This document shows positions 22,301-33,188 of a DNA stretch of 64,000 nt, one piece after another; position 1 is the first letter of the stretch, and each line of letters opens with the position of its first letter. The DNA is from Laburnicola sp. R22_1. Taxonomy: Eukaryota > Ascomycota > Dothideomycetes > Pleosporales > Didymosphaeriaceae. Both the position numbers and the translations under genes were made by a program. A model generated the notes under the pieces. It worked only from the letters and a program-made list of their open reading frames with translations. It did no database searches and was not told the DNA's origin. The stretch is taken from positions 186,001 to 250,000 of the forward strand of contig JACONQ010000003.1 in the NCBI GenBank assembly GCA_014281115.1. The letters run 5' to 3'.

Positions 22301-24305
22301 CATGAATCGGCCAGAGTACCTACAGCACTTCAGCCTCGAGAACCCTTTCCAGGAACCGTGTATGCCGGAATTCTCGCGCATCGGCGATGTCGATGTTCCT
22401 CTTGCGGCCGTTTTCGAATCCAGAGTGCAAGACTTCAGCCTCGACGTTATCTCTCCATATACCACGAACGTGGTGGGAATAATACGGCTAGCGCTGGAGC
22501 CTTCCATGGCTGAGGCGCCGTCGACTACGCTCAAGTTCAATGTGGTCATGCACGATCTAGTGGGCTTCCCAGAGAGAGAAGGGACCCAGGTACATGCGCA
22601 GCTTTTCGTTCCTGGCATATCCGACGAGAGCGGCGCGACTACTACGCAGATGAACACCGACTTTGACGAAGGACCAGTCCGTTTTGAGAGTGTCCACAGC
22701 ATGAGCCTACCTTACCCAAGCCCGCGGACGACGTTCCTCCGAGTATCCATCTTCGCAAAGGTCACGTCTATGCATCTCGATAAGCTGCTGAGCTGGGATG
22801 ACATGCGAGATTCGGCACCACGACCAACACAGAAGCGTCGCAAAGCTCGTCTACCAGAGTCCGAGTTTTACACAGAAGACACACACGACATCTTCTCCCG
22901 CATACAGGTTCAGGAAATCTCCGAAGACGGCACCTACCAGCCCGTCGAGGTCATCCAAAGCGGCGTCATGGATGCCGGCGTATATCAACTCCACCAGGGC
23001 CTCCAACGGCGCGTCGTGGTCAACCTAACGCACACCTGCGGCGATACTCTCCAATGGCGAGACGTCACCTCGATGCGGGTCGGTCGCCTCCGCCTCATCG
23101 ACGCCTCGGGCACCTCGCCCAGCCTCAACAGCAGCCCCGTCCGCGAAGTCCCCGTCAAACTCGTGTCGCCCCCCGTCGTCAAATCCAACGCGGACGGGAC
23201 CTCTAACGTGACCTTCATCGGCCAGTGGGACTCGTCGATCCACAACTCGCTGCTCCTCGACCGCGCCACGCCCGACAAGTACCGCGTCCAGGCCTCCCTC
23301 CTCTTCAACGTAACATCCGCCAAACTCGCCGAACCCATGGTCTTCAGCCTCGATCTCGCCCTGCAGATACGCAGCCGCGCCTACATGCGACAGGTCTCTC
23401 TATTTTCCTTTTCCAACTTCTTCGCCCAGCAGCGCGTCATCCACTCGACAGTCGGCATCTTTAATGTTGCCATCCGCCCCACGAGCGTAAAGCGCGCCAC
23501 GGACCTCTGGCGCATGAACACGCGCAACGACTATATCAAAGGCGAAGAGCACCTCAGCGGGTGGACACCTCGCGGCGTCTCTCTCGTGCGCGACCACCTC
23601 GCTCTCCAAAAGCGCCGGCAACGCATCGCGGAAATCGAAACAGCGCGTTCTGTCCTCTCGTCTCGCGCTCTGACCACCTTCCCCGCGGCATCCTCAACGA
23701 CCTCGCTCGACGCGCGCCAAAAATCCCTCCTCCTCCGCGTCATCCACCTCTGGACCTCGCGCAAAGCCCCCGCCGAAGTAATCCTCAGCTCCCGCAACCT
23801 CGAGCCCCCCGCGCTAGGCGCAGCCTTTGCACCGCGGTCGCCCTCTCCCTCGCCCTCGTCCAACACCAACGGAACGCGGAACCCGAGTCCCACGCGCGCG
23901 CCCTCGCTCATTGCAACCGTGCGCTTTGTGCCTAAGAATCCGGACCTGCTCAAGGCGAGTTATCTCCTCATGCCGGATCCGAGTAACACGCGGTGGGTGA
24001 GGAGGTTTGTCGAGTTGCGGAGGCCGTATTTGCATGTTTATGATGTTGGGGGGGAGGAGATTAATGCGGTTAATTTGGGGAGTGCGAGGGTGGATCATAG
24101 TCCGCAGGTTGCGAGGTTGTTGGGGGGTGCGAATGGAAGTGGTGGAGGTGGCGAACCAAGAGGGCTTGAAGAGGTGGTTTGGGCCGTGTTTGCCAAGAGT
24201 AATACGTATATTTTTCGGGCGAGGAGTGAGAGGGAGAAGATTGAGTGGATTTTGAGGATTGATCAGAGTTATTTTGGGGGGGAGAGTGAGGGGTCGACGG
24301 AATAG
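19353..24305 (+). CDS. uncA: Kinesin-3 motor protein, UncA/Unc-104/KIF1 type
   Basis: Exon 1 (19353-19413) joins exon 2 (19465-24305) using acceptor GGTAG, which gives RPFNGREKD; the nearer AATAG acceptor breaks the frame. The protein has 1633 aa, the usual kinesin-3 size. Domains in order: motor (about 5-365) with P-loop GQTGSGKS, switch I NETSSRSH, switch II LVDLAGSERA and the kinesin-3 K-loop region GKKKGSAKGN; neck coil; FHA domain (about 505-615); coiled coil (about 770-840); KIF1B/DUF3694-like middle; C-terminal PH domain (about 1500-1625, with NTRWVRRFVELRRPYLHVYD). Members carry endosomes and vesicles along microtubules towards plus ends, and the PH domain binds phosphoinositides. The last 350 bp of coding strand switch from C-rich to G-rich. 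Confidence 0.95.
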
Positions 24306-26514
24306 TGGGGAAGAGAGGAGAGGGGGTTTCTTTTGTTTAGATGGGTGGATGGGTGAGTTGGGATGGGATGGGATGGGATAGATGCATGCGTGCGTGTTTT
24401 TGTGGGGAGTTTGAGGCGTTTGATGTTTGGGATACCCTGTAGATGGTTCGCTGTTATTGTGCTGGAGCTGGTGTTGTTGGTGTATATATTCATAGAGACT
24501 ATATATGGTTTTTTTTTTTTGCGACTAAGGGGTTTCTAATAAAAATATTACAATAATAGCAGTTATCCCTCCTGCTGTTGTTGACACAGAAAAGCGTTTC
24601 AAGGTGGTGTTGACAAAAAGGGGTTAGCGAGCTTGGCGCGCCCACTCCGACCAAAAAAAATCCACATGCAAAACATGGTAAGGCCACATCGCTGTACCGG
24701 GAGACTATATATTCCTCCTATGCATGGCTACTTTCTATAGAGAAGGGTGTTGGTGGTGTGATGAGATTTTAGACAAATTTAATCACCTGGATCACCTGGG
24801 TAAAAGCTAGAAACCTTCACGGTATTGGAAAAATGGCCCTTCTATTTGATTTGATGTTGGTCGTGCCTGCCCTAAACGGCAGATGTGGGTAATATCACGT
24901 GACTTTGCAATGCTTGTTGGATGACTTGGTCGGCTTGTGGGCACTTTTACTTTTACCTTCACTCTTATTTCGAGCTGCTCTTTCAATACTACGCCTGCTG
25001 CGCTTAATACACGCGCCTTAGGTTGGGAGCGCTACGCAACATCTTAATCCTTCCTCTTCTCTACTACAGTACTTTGCAAAACCGCCCTCACCCTTTGCGT
25101 AAGCGACGATTCTGTACGACCCCTGTCCGCCTAGGATACCCCTTGCTAGTCTCGGCCAATAGCAGAATGTCGAGATCCACTAGCTCTAAGCGAGCTAGCT
25201 CGTAATCACGAAGTACTCTTGTCTGTAAAACAGGTCTAATGCAATGCTACAGTACATAGATAAAACAGACTGCGTCTTTATTGCCTACCTTCCTATTGAA
25301 GATCTTCGTCGTGTGGAGATTCTAACCAAGTTCGAGTCCGCACCATACACAGAGAGGAGTAAAACAGGAGGCACTAAAACCCAGTACCTAGCACACAGTG
25401 GTAGTAACAATATACACAAAATAACGACGATTCGGGATCATGTGACAGCACGGATTGACCCCGGGGAGAGGCCTACCTTCCTATATGAGCAGCTTTGCAC
25501 AACAGTGCGGCAACCCGTATCCAATAGAATACGATCGCGTAGTTGGATCAGTTGTAGCACTTCCAGATTTTTACTCGGACCGTACCAGTTAGCGCCCGTA
25601 GGGGGTACAGTCAACTTATTTGATAGTTTGTGAGGATAATGAAAATAGGCGTTGTCTTTTTAATTAGTAGATTGAGCGACAAAGGTCGACTAGGCGATAA
25701 TAAGGCTGGAACATAGGTTTCCAATGACCATGTATGTAACTCAAATGATGGAAGGAGCACCGCGAATCCGCAAGAGCCCTGGAGTTTATTGACTCCTGAG
25801 TATGGATGCGCTGCAGCTTTTAAGCCAACTTGCACATTGTGACCTCCCTGTGCCGTCTCTTCAAAGCTTTACCAAAACGCACGAATATACTCCCTATGAA
25901 TAATATTAAGTCAAATATCGGCCAGACATCTACTAGTGTCAAATCTGGTCATCCATCCATCAGTCATCATCCTTACGCTTACAAAATACGACTAGTATTT
26001 TCTACAAAGCTATATTTATTATGCACCCTAAATAAACGGGCCCAGCAAATATCACCTCAGTAAGACCAGCGTACGGAAAACAAATACAAAAAGTTGTTGA
26101 CAAACCCACTGAGGGCTCCTAGGGGCGCGCTGATAGTACGTTAACCAAGCTCCAGGGTTGAATAGGCATCATATAATAATGTTAACATTTGAACGTCTTG
26201 AGATTAGCCAGTTAGCCTTTCAATACTATATTAATAACGCTAATGTACTTGTAGTGCGCAATAAGGGCTCTATGACATATTAACATTAGTATTTTATGCG
26301 ATATATATGCTCTTAACACTATTTTAAGTTTTAAGACAAAATTAGATATTAAACCACTATTAGATCGGTCACTGTCTTATGGTTTTGGAATATTTTAGAT
26401 AGCTGAGAGATGTCAGGCGTAAAATGGTGACAAGGCGATGTTAAGACGAAGAAGTGACATACATAGGTAATAGTATCCGGCCTGAAATGATTTTAGAATT
26501 CGATATCATGTATA
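24306..26514. other. AT-rich gene-free region
   Basis: About 2.2 kb downstream of uncA. It begins with GGGAT runs near 24360-24380 and a long T run near 24508-24521, then becomes AT-rich with many short ORFs (for example 25244-25633) that show no known motif. It looks like decayed transposon DNA, but no terminal repeat was recognised. Confidence 0.5.
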
Positions 26515-26730
26515 CAGTCGCTAGCGAAACCGGCTTTACCTCAAGTGCAGCCGCAACACAATTCTACCTCGCTCGTAGGCGAAAGTCTTGGCAGATCACC
26601 TTACGCATCTAGTTAGGCGCCATTAGCCTAGGCACGTGATTTGCCACGGTACAAGAAAGTACTTCTCTATTACAGCTTAATCTACAACCCTACGGCTAGT
26701 ACGGGTGGGCCTTTTCCTTGCTTCTAGGCA
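26515..26730 (+). repeat. Left arm of the inverted repeat
   Basis: It matches the reverse complement of 30436-30656. The longest shared blocks include CGAAAGTCTTGGCAG, TTAGCCTAGGCACGTGATTT and ACAAGAAAGTACTTCTCTA. The inner 60 bp align only with gaps. Confidence 0.75.
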
Positions 26731-27151
26731 AGTTTAATGATTTTATAGCTTAATTATCTGCAACCACTACTGTTATGCTCTCGCTAAACTATTCGTAGTT
26801 AACGATCAGGTGACCCTAAACGAATTGTTTAGGCAGCAGCCGATTGAACTACCCCGCCTTTGCAAACACGGTTCGAAAATCATCACTCAACCCTACTGTA
26901 ACAAAACAGCGACAATAAACTTATGGTTACGTAGCCTAGTGGGTCTTGTTATGCTACTAGGTCTGTACATCGTTATCTCTATTAGCTGTGGCTAAACCTA
27001 TAGCGATGGGCCAAGAACCGTGGAACAATAGCTTGTTTAAGGTATGCTTTAACGGTAACTAGACTTAGAATTTAGCTAATAGTAGAGGTATAGAAGGTAA
27101 AAAGTCTAGCGTCTGTTCTATAAGTTATACTTACAGACATGACTATAGGAA
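26731..27151. other. AT-rich spacer
   Basis: Between the left inverted-repeat arm and the minisatellite. No gene or motif is recognised. Confidence 0.5.
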
Positions 27152-27899
27152 GTAAGGAGGCCTGTGAACATTGACATGCAAGACTGCTGCTAATCTTGTT
27201 GTGTCTAGTGGTGTAGGCTGTAAGAAGACCTCTGAATATTAACATGCAAGGCTGCTGCTAATCTTGTTGTGTCTAGTAGTGTAGCTAGTAAGTAGACTTG
27301 CGAATATTAATATGCGAGGCTGCTACTAATCTTGTTGTGTCTAGTGGTGTAGGATGTAAGTAGACCTGCGAACATTAACATGCGAGGCTGCTGCTAATCT
27401 TGTTATGTCTGGTAGTGTAGTATGTAAGTAGACCTGCAAACATAGACATGCGAGGCTACTACTAATCTTTTTATGTCTAGTAGTGTAGTATGTAAGTAGA
27501 CCTGCGAATATTAATATGCGAGGCTGCTGCTAATCTTGTTATGTCTGGTAGTGTAGCAGGTAAGTAGACCTGCGAACATCGACATGCAAGGCTGCTGCTA
27601 ATCTTATTATGTCTAGTGGTGTAGGTGGTAAGTAGACCTGCGAACATGAACATGCGAGGCTGCTGCTAATTTTGTTGTGTCTAGTAGTGTAGCGGGTAAG
27701 TAGACCTGCGAACATGGACATGCGAGGCTGCTGCTAATCTTGTTGTGTCTGGTGGTGTAGGTGGTAAGTAGACCTGCGAACATGGACATGCGAGGCTGCT
27801 GCTAATTTTGTTGTGTCTGGTGGTGTAGGATGTAAGTAGACCTGCGAACATTGACATGCGAGGCTGCTGCTAATACTGCTGTGTTTGGTATTATAGGAT
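27152..27899 (+). repeat. 68-bp minisatellite, 11 copies, intron-like units
   Basis: The units start at 27152, 27220, 27288 and every 68 bp to 27832, with no length change. Each opens with GTAAG, mostly GTAAGTAGACCTGCGAACAT. A CTGCTAAT or CTACTAAT box follows near position 36-43, and TAG closes position 65, usually as GTGTAG. The three bases after TAG vary freely (GCT, CTA, GAT, TAT, CAG, GTG, CGG). Most other differences are C/T or G/A changes, more frequent in the left half. A twelfth unit begins at 27900 but breaks off after about 12 bp. The layout (donor, branch-like box, acceptor) resembles a 65-nt fungal intron repeated with a 3-nt spacer. Confidence 0.9.
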
Positions 27900-27910
27900 G
27901 TAACTAGACC

Positions 27911-27917
27911 TATAAAT
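27911..27917 (+). promoter_or_regulatory. TATA box of the HET gene
   Basis: TATAAAT lies 12 bp past the end of the minisatellite and 107 bp before the ATG at 28018. The array therefore sits directly upstream of the core promoter. Confidence 0.5.
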
Positions 27918-28017
27918 GGCTGCCTTTGAACAAGTCCTAACGCGAACTTAGCCCGACCGCTGGATCCATGGCTTCGACAATGATTTTGCTCTGGAATTCT
28001 TCAAAAGCTTGTCCTCG

Positions 28018-29924
28018 AGTATGCTACCGATTCAGCCTGCGTCAGTTAGGTGCTGTACCTGCTGTACTTCAATCGCAGTTGCTGAGTGTAACATCAACCT
28101 TTTCGACCTCAGTGCTGCTGAAACGAGTTGCCAGATCTGCGCTTTACTCCTCTGTGCAGCTAAGGTCCATTACAATGATGAGGAACAAAGTGTTAAAATC
28201 GTTCGCGACAAGTCATGGTTGAAAATAGGAAGTGAGGGGCCTCGAATTCTTCGGTTGGGTTCCACTCCAGGTTAGTGTCTTCAACCTACATGCACCGTGA
28301 GGATCTTTTACTCACTACACATATCTAATTCAGAATATTCTGCTGGTGCTGGTAGAAACCTCCAAATCAGTTTTCCAGCTTTACCGGAAGCTGGAAGCCC
28401 TACATATTTCGCACTACTTCGAGCATGGCTTCGTTGGTGTGATGGGTCCCACAACTGCACGACACATAACGCCAAATCCGAAGCAGCATTGCCAAGTAGG
28501 CTCCTCGACATTAGCAATCCAGATCTCGATATTCTGCGTCTCTTCTGCCCTAAGAAAAAGGACGGAGTGGAGTACGCCGCATTATCCCATTGCTGGGGCA
28601 AACTCACTGATGAAAACAAGCGTCAGTTCTGCACAACCGACGACAATATTAAAGAACGACTAAAGGGTTTCACCTTCTCTGAGCTACCAAAGACATTTCG
28701 GGATGCCATCCAAGTTACCCGGGAGCTGGGCATCCAATACCTGTGGATCGACTCACTTTGTATAATTCAGGAGAACCAGAAAGATTGGGAGCATGAGGCC
28801 AAACGTATGCAAAGCGTCTACGCTTCGGCTTACTGCACTATCGCTGCAACTTCGGCTGTCGACTCGAACGCGGGATTCGTTGAGCGGAATGTCAGCAACA
28901 AGTATGTCCACGTTCAAGACTCCTCAGGCCGGCCATTCTATGTCTGCACCGACATTGATGATTTCGACAACGACATGGAAAACGCTCGCCTTAACAAGCG
29001 AGCCTGGGTAATGCAAGAAAGGTTCTTGTCTCGACGAACTATCCACTTCACTTCCAACCAGGTGTATTTTGAGTGTGGGCAAGGGATTTACTGCGAAAAC
29101 TTTACTACGCTAGAAAGGTAAGAGTTCAGCTAGACCTGATACACCAACCGCTTCCTAACCTGGGCATTTTGCTCCTCAGCTCTGTTCGAAAGAAGTACTT
29201 TATGCTTGATCCAGACTTCCCAGCCCGGCTCCTTAGATCAGGCGACCCGCGTACTGTGGAATTCATTCAATTTCTTTCTGAAGAGTACTCGAAGCGTGGC
29301 CTAACAGAGAAGACCGATAGATGTGTTGCAATATCCGGGCTAGAGGACCGTATTGCACGCGCTAGGAAGTGTCAAACCAGATACGGTGTCTTTCAGCCGT
29401 ATCTTCACAGAAATCTCTTGTGGCAGAGATCTGGGGAGGAGAGGATGAAGCGGATTGGGTACGAAAACCAGGTCGTGCCATCTTGGTCATGGATGGCATA
29501 TGACGGAGGTATTCAGTTCATGGATATCCGTTTCGGTGAGGTGGATTGGATGATCAGCCTGCGATTCAATAAGAAGCACAAATACGGGTGGTTCAACAAG
29601 AAGGGAAAACCTGCGTTAGTCACCGACATAGGCGTTTTCCAGAACTGCGGCCTGGAAAGAAGAGATACAAGCTACGCCATATTGGACTCGAGCAAAGCAG
29701 AAAGAGGGTGGATTCGGTATGACGCCAAGGCGACCGAAGACCTTGATGCTGAGCGGTGTGTTGTTGTCGGGAAGGAGGCTTATGAAAACAAGCTTGGGGT
29801 GAGGAAGTACTACATATTAGTTGTCAGGCCGACAACTGTGGACAACGAGTATACGAGGGTTGGGGTTGGGTGGATTCAGAGTGACTACGTTACGAGACAG
29901 GGGCTCAACGTGCGAGTCGTGTGA
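28018..29924 (+). CDS. HET-domain (heterokaryon incompatibility) protein
   Basis: Three exons, 28018-28270, 28334-29117 and 29180-29924, encode 593 aa and all junctions hold phase. A Cys-rich head (RCCTCC..., SCQICALLLC) starts the protein. The HET domain spans roughly residues 185-345 and shows its blocks in order: EYAALSHCWG, LPKTFRDAIQVTRELGIQYL, WIDSLCIIQ, DWEHEAKRMQSVYASAYCTI and RAWVMQERFLSRRTIHF. A later PSWSWMAYDGG block is typical of the C-terminal part of such proteins. HET proteins trigger cell death when unlike strains fuse; partners are unknown here. The gene has no stop codons or obvious RIP damage although it sits between inverted repeats and beside a mutated tandem array. No NACHT or WD40 module is present. 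Confidence 0.9.
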
Positions 29925-30435
29925 ACGACTTTGAGCTTGAATCCTGACAGAGTACCCAGCGAATATATAGATTCAGTGTCAAACCTTAAAGTACCGTCGA
30001 CATGTAAACTCCGTCTACCTGCATCATGGGTGCTTAGTCAGTTCCGGCTTGTCTAAGCATGGTATTTGACTGTGAAGCCCATTGCCAAGACTGCTGCTTG
30101 ATATGAGTACTTTTGCCACATTCTTGGCAGGCGTGGCGTTTGCACGAAACGGTTTCTGTCGCGGTGTGAGGGCTGGACAGTACGCAGTAGAAAGTATTGT
30201 GGGATTGAACTGAGGGTGTACTATCTAGAAGCTGCAGAGTATGTAGATACACGAGCGTAAACATCGCTAGTCCCAGATAGGTGTAGCCCTCTCAGAAAAG
30301 TGAGTAGCAACCATGTAGGGGTAGGTGTACTTATCTCATAGGGTAAGAGCCATAAACCGTGACAGTTTCAGCAGTAGCATATTTAGCAGCATCTACAGCA
30401 GGTAAATACTGGTAAAACATAATTTCTTTAAACTC
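29925..30435. other. Downstream spacer of the HET gene
   Basis: About 510 bp between the HET stop and the right inverted-repeat arm. No gene or motif is recognised. Confidence 0.5.
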
Positions 30436-30656
30436 GCCTTTCAGCGTGAGGGTGGCTAACCCGCACCGGCCGCAGGGTTATTAGCTCAAGCTGTGATACA
30501 GTAGAGAAGTACTTTCTTGTACCGTGGCAAATCACGTGCCTAGGCTAATGACGCCTAACTAGATGTGTAAGGTGAGCTGCCAAGACTTTCGCTTACGGGC
30601 GGGGTAGAATTGTGTTGCGGCTGCACTCGAGGTGAAGCCGGTTTCGCTAGCGACTG
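30436..30656 (-). repeat. Right arm of the inverted repeat
   Basis: It matches 26515-26730 in reverse complement, ends in ...GCTAGCGACTG, and is followed by TA. Base differences from the left arm run in both directions. Confidence 0.75.
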
Positions 30657-30754
30657 TAACCTCTTTGCTAAGACTTAACTGTCACTTTCACCCTCGCACT
30701 AAGCACATCTGCCAAGGTGACGCACATGTCACGTGCGCCTGGCGTCTTACGCTT

Positions 30755-30760
30755 TATAAG
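30755..30760 (+). promoter_or_regulatory. TATA box of LRLPPE-family gene 2
   Basis: TATAAG lies about 86 bp before the ATG at 30841 and only about 100 bp outside the right inverted-repeat end. Confidence 0.45.
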
Positions 30761-30840
30761 TGCTGTGCAACCGCTCGATCCTCTTTCTCCTCCACCCAGC
30801 TCTCCTCCGACAACGTCGATTGAGGTGACAACAACAAACC

Positions 30841-31775
30841 ATGGCGCCGCGCAAGCCAAAACCCGAGGCCGACAAATCGCTTGCTTCTAAGACAGCCAGC
30901 GACAAGGTGGTCAAGAAGCCGAAGTCCACAGCCGACAAACCGCTTGCTGCTAGGAAGGGTAGCGACAAGGTGGTCAAGAGGCCGAAGAGGGGATATCATA
31001 CGTTCAAGAATGGGATGCTGAATGTTACGCCTAAGGGCAAGGAGATCGAGGTGTGAGTACAGTACCCTGTTCCTTTTGACTGGAAGCAAGCGCTTCGTGC
31101 GGCTTCGCGTATTTGATTGGGAGAGGAGGTTGACTAATGTTTGTGTGTAGTACCCTGGCGAACCAGCAGAACCCGCTTCTTCGACTTCCGGCGGAGATTC
31201 GGAATAAGATTTGGGCAGAGGTCCTTGGGGGGAAGGTCTTCCGTGAAGTTGGTTGCACCAACGGGCTGATGCACAAGCTGCTTCCTGTTGGACCCGAAAC
31301 CAAGAACTGTCTCTCTTTCCTCCAGACTTGCCGTCAAGTCTATGCCGAGACCTGCTTCATGCCGTTCAGCCTCAATACCTTCTCAGTCACTAGCCACAAC
31401 CTGCGATTCTCTCTTATGGCTCTAAGGAAGATCAAGCCGGCGCAACGTAATCAAATCACAAGCCTGCGCCTAGAGAACCATTACTACAGGTGTCCGATGG
31501 TTGCATATGATGAACAGGGCAGCTGGCGAAACTTCAACGACTTGTATTACGCAAAGCTGCTGCCTCGGCTACAATCCATGCAGCTTCTTATCCTGTACCA
31601 CAGTCAAGGGCAAGACCTCGGGCATGGCCCTAAGCCAACAACTAAGGACATGGAGGATGTATACCATCGTGGAGTCAGGAAGGGCGAGAAGCTGGTAGTG
31701 GATGTTCGCGTAGTTGACGGCGGCCGCGCAGTTTGGAGTCAGTATATTCCGCTACAACAACACGAGATGAACTGA
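30841..31775 (+). CDS. LRLPPE-family protein 2
   Basis: Exons 30841-31052 and 31151-31775 encode 278 aa; the phase-2 intron (GTGAGT...TGTAG) falls after EIE. The N-terminus (about 1-50) is a Lys-rich tail with two near-identical blocks (DKSLASKTASDKVVKKPKS and DKPLAARKGSDKVVKRPKR), which suggests nucleic-acid binding or nuclear targeting. Then comes FKNGMLNV, matching IDNGLLDV and LSNGLLDV in the paralogues at 34455 and 32377. After the intron comes NPLLRLPAEIRNKIWAEVLGG, and later FLQTCRQVYAETCFMPFSLN. No known catalytic motif is seen. The family role is unknown; the LPxEIRNKI block resembles an F-box start. Confidence 0.75.
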
Positions 31776-32376
31776 GCTGACTGTAATAGAAGAATGTTAT
31801 CGATCATAGCCCAAGAATACATGGCAAGGTACAACCCTCCAGGAAAGACGAGGAAAAGACTGCCTGGGAACATGAGATGGAATCACTGACAAAGGATCCC
31901 TCGTAGAAGATAAAGTCACGGGTCATTCCCTCGACACCTGCCTGAACTGATAGAAATATCCACTCCAGCAGTATAACGGCGCGAGAACTTCAAGTGACAC
32001 AGGTCAGTCACATGGTTTCACATGGCTGAACGGGAACGCACAGACGCGTACCACGACTTAACTTCAGTCTCCGCACCACCCTGCAATCATGAGCTCATCA
32101 TTAAGCGGATCCCTGAGCCCTATTTATTAAGCGGAATCCCCATCTAAGCGGAACACCTCCGCTGCCATTGCAATAAAGCTAATAAAGCTTGCATCTGCCG
32201 GCCCTCAACACTAGCGCACCTTCCATTTTCACCTCCCCGCCCCCGCCTGCCGTATAAAAGGCAGCCGCCCACCCTCTCTCTGCTCTGCTCGCCGAAAACT
32301 CAACACACCCGCGCAGTCCACCCGTGGCCCCACCGTCTCAACTACCAACCAGACTATTCGTTACATCTCTACTACA
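31776..32376. other. Intergenic region with promoter of LRLPPE gene 3
   Basis: About 600 bp. Three TAAGCGGA-type words recur at 32100-32150 (TTAAGCGGATCCC, TTAAGCGGAATCC, CTAAGCGGAACAC), perhaps a transposon-end relic. A TATAAAAG box lies at 32253-32260. Confidence 0.45.
32253..32260 (+). promoter_or_regulatory. TATA box of LRLPPE-family gene 3
   Basis: TATAAAAG lies 124 bp before the ATG at 32377. Confidence 0.5.
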
Positions 32377-33188
32377 ATGCCACCTCCAGGTCGCGACCGA
32401 GCGTACCCACCGCTCTTTCCACTCCGAGCAGAAGCCCTGGTCCAAGCCTCCAGAAAGACGAGATACGTGCGAGTCGGCCGCCTCTCCAACGGCCTCCTCG
32501 ACGTCGAGCGCAAAGCAGGCAAATACTACGAGCTGTAAGCCTGCACCTCCCCACCAAACCCAACCCCACCTCTCGGCATCCCAAGTCCTAACCAGCCACC
32601 ACCAGCGCAAAACGCAACACCCAAACCTCGCCCTTCCTCCTCCTCCCCCCCGAAGTCCGCAACCGCATCTACACCTACACACTCGGCCACGAAACCTTCG
32701 TCCTCGCCCGCGGCGCCATCAAAGCCCGCGACACGCGCAAGACAACCCAGTACTTCGCCCTGCTCTCGGTATGCCGCCAAATCTACGCCGAAACCGCCGT
32801 CCTCCCCTTCAAGCTCAACGCCTTCTACGCCCACAGCCCCGCCAGCTTAACCACGCTGCTCGACCGCCTCTTCCCCGCCGCGCGGGCTAACGTCACGAGC
32901 GTGATTCTCGGCGGGTTTCTCGATTGGCATGCCCATGTGGGGAAGGGGTATGCGTTGCCCGAGTGGTGGGAGGGGTGCGATTTGTCGGGGTTGCCGGCGC
33001 TGAGGGAGGTGCAGGTTTTGACGCGTTTGGCGAGGTGTTATTGTATCAAGGGCGGGGTGGCGGCGAATCGGTTGTTGGTTGAGGTGGAGGAGGGGGAGAA
33101 GGGGTTGGAGGGGAGGATTAGGGAGGGGTGTCCTGGGGTGAGGAGGGTGGTGTTTAGGAGGAATATAAGGTTTGTGTGTTTGGATTAG
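32377..33188 (+). CDS. LRLPPE-family protein 3
   Basis: Exons 32377-32534 and 32606-33188 encode 246 aa. The intron is phase 2 (GTAAGC...CACCAG) and sits at the same place as in the genes at 30841 and 34455. Exon 1 ends with LSNGLLDVERKAGKYYEL. Exon 2 opens with SPFLLLPPEVRNRIYTYTLG, and the second family motif is YFALLSVCRQIYAETAVLPF followed by KLNAFYAHS. The coding strand is C-rich to about 32900, then strongly G-rich to the stop. Function is unknown. Confidence 0.72.

Larger units (their letters stand above)
26515..30656. mobile_element. Possible long-TIR element carrying a minisatellite and a HET gene
   Basis: Two inverted copies face inward. The left starts at 26515 and the right ends at 30656. 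Both outer ends read CAGTCGCTAGCGAAACCGG and both are flanked outside by TA (26513-26514 and 30657-30658), as expected for Tc1/mariner-type insertion. Over the first 155 bp or so I count about eight differences, nearly all transitions. Similarity then decays to about 215 bp. Inside are AT-rich DNA, an 11-copy 68-bp array and one intact HET gene. No transposase is visible. It could be a non-autonomous element with a captured gene, or two related short elements inserted in opposite directions around the gene. Confidence 0.5.

Noticed and set aside
25244..25633. 129-aa ORF in AT-rich DNA
   Set aside because: No recognised domain. Could be transposon debris, but nothing supports a gene.
27152..27899. 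CRISPR-like array
   Set aside because: Units are near-identical over all 68 bp with only a 3-nt variable spacer and one variable site. There are no 25-40 nt unique spacers, and the host is a eukaryote.
32100..32150. TAAGCGGA words as a transposon end
   Set aside because: Three similar words but no matching inverted partner or flanking TA pair was found nearby.
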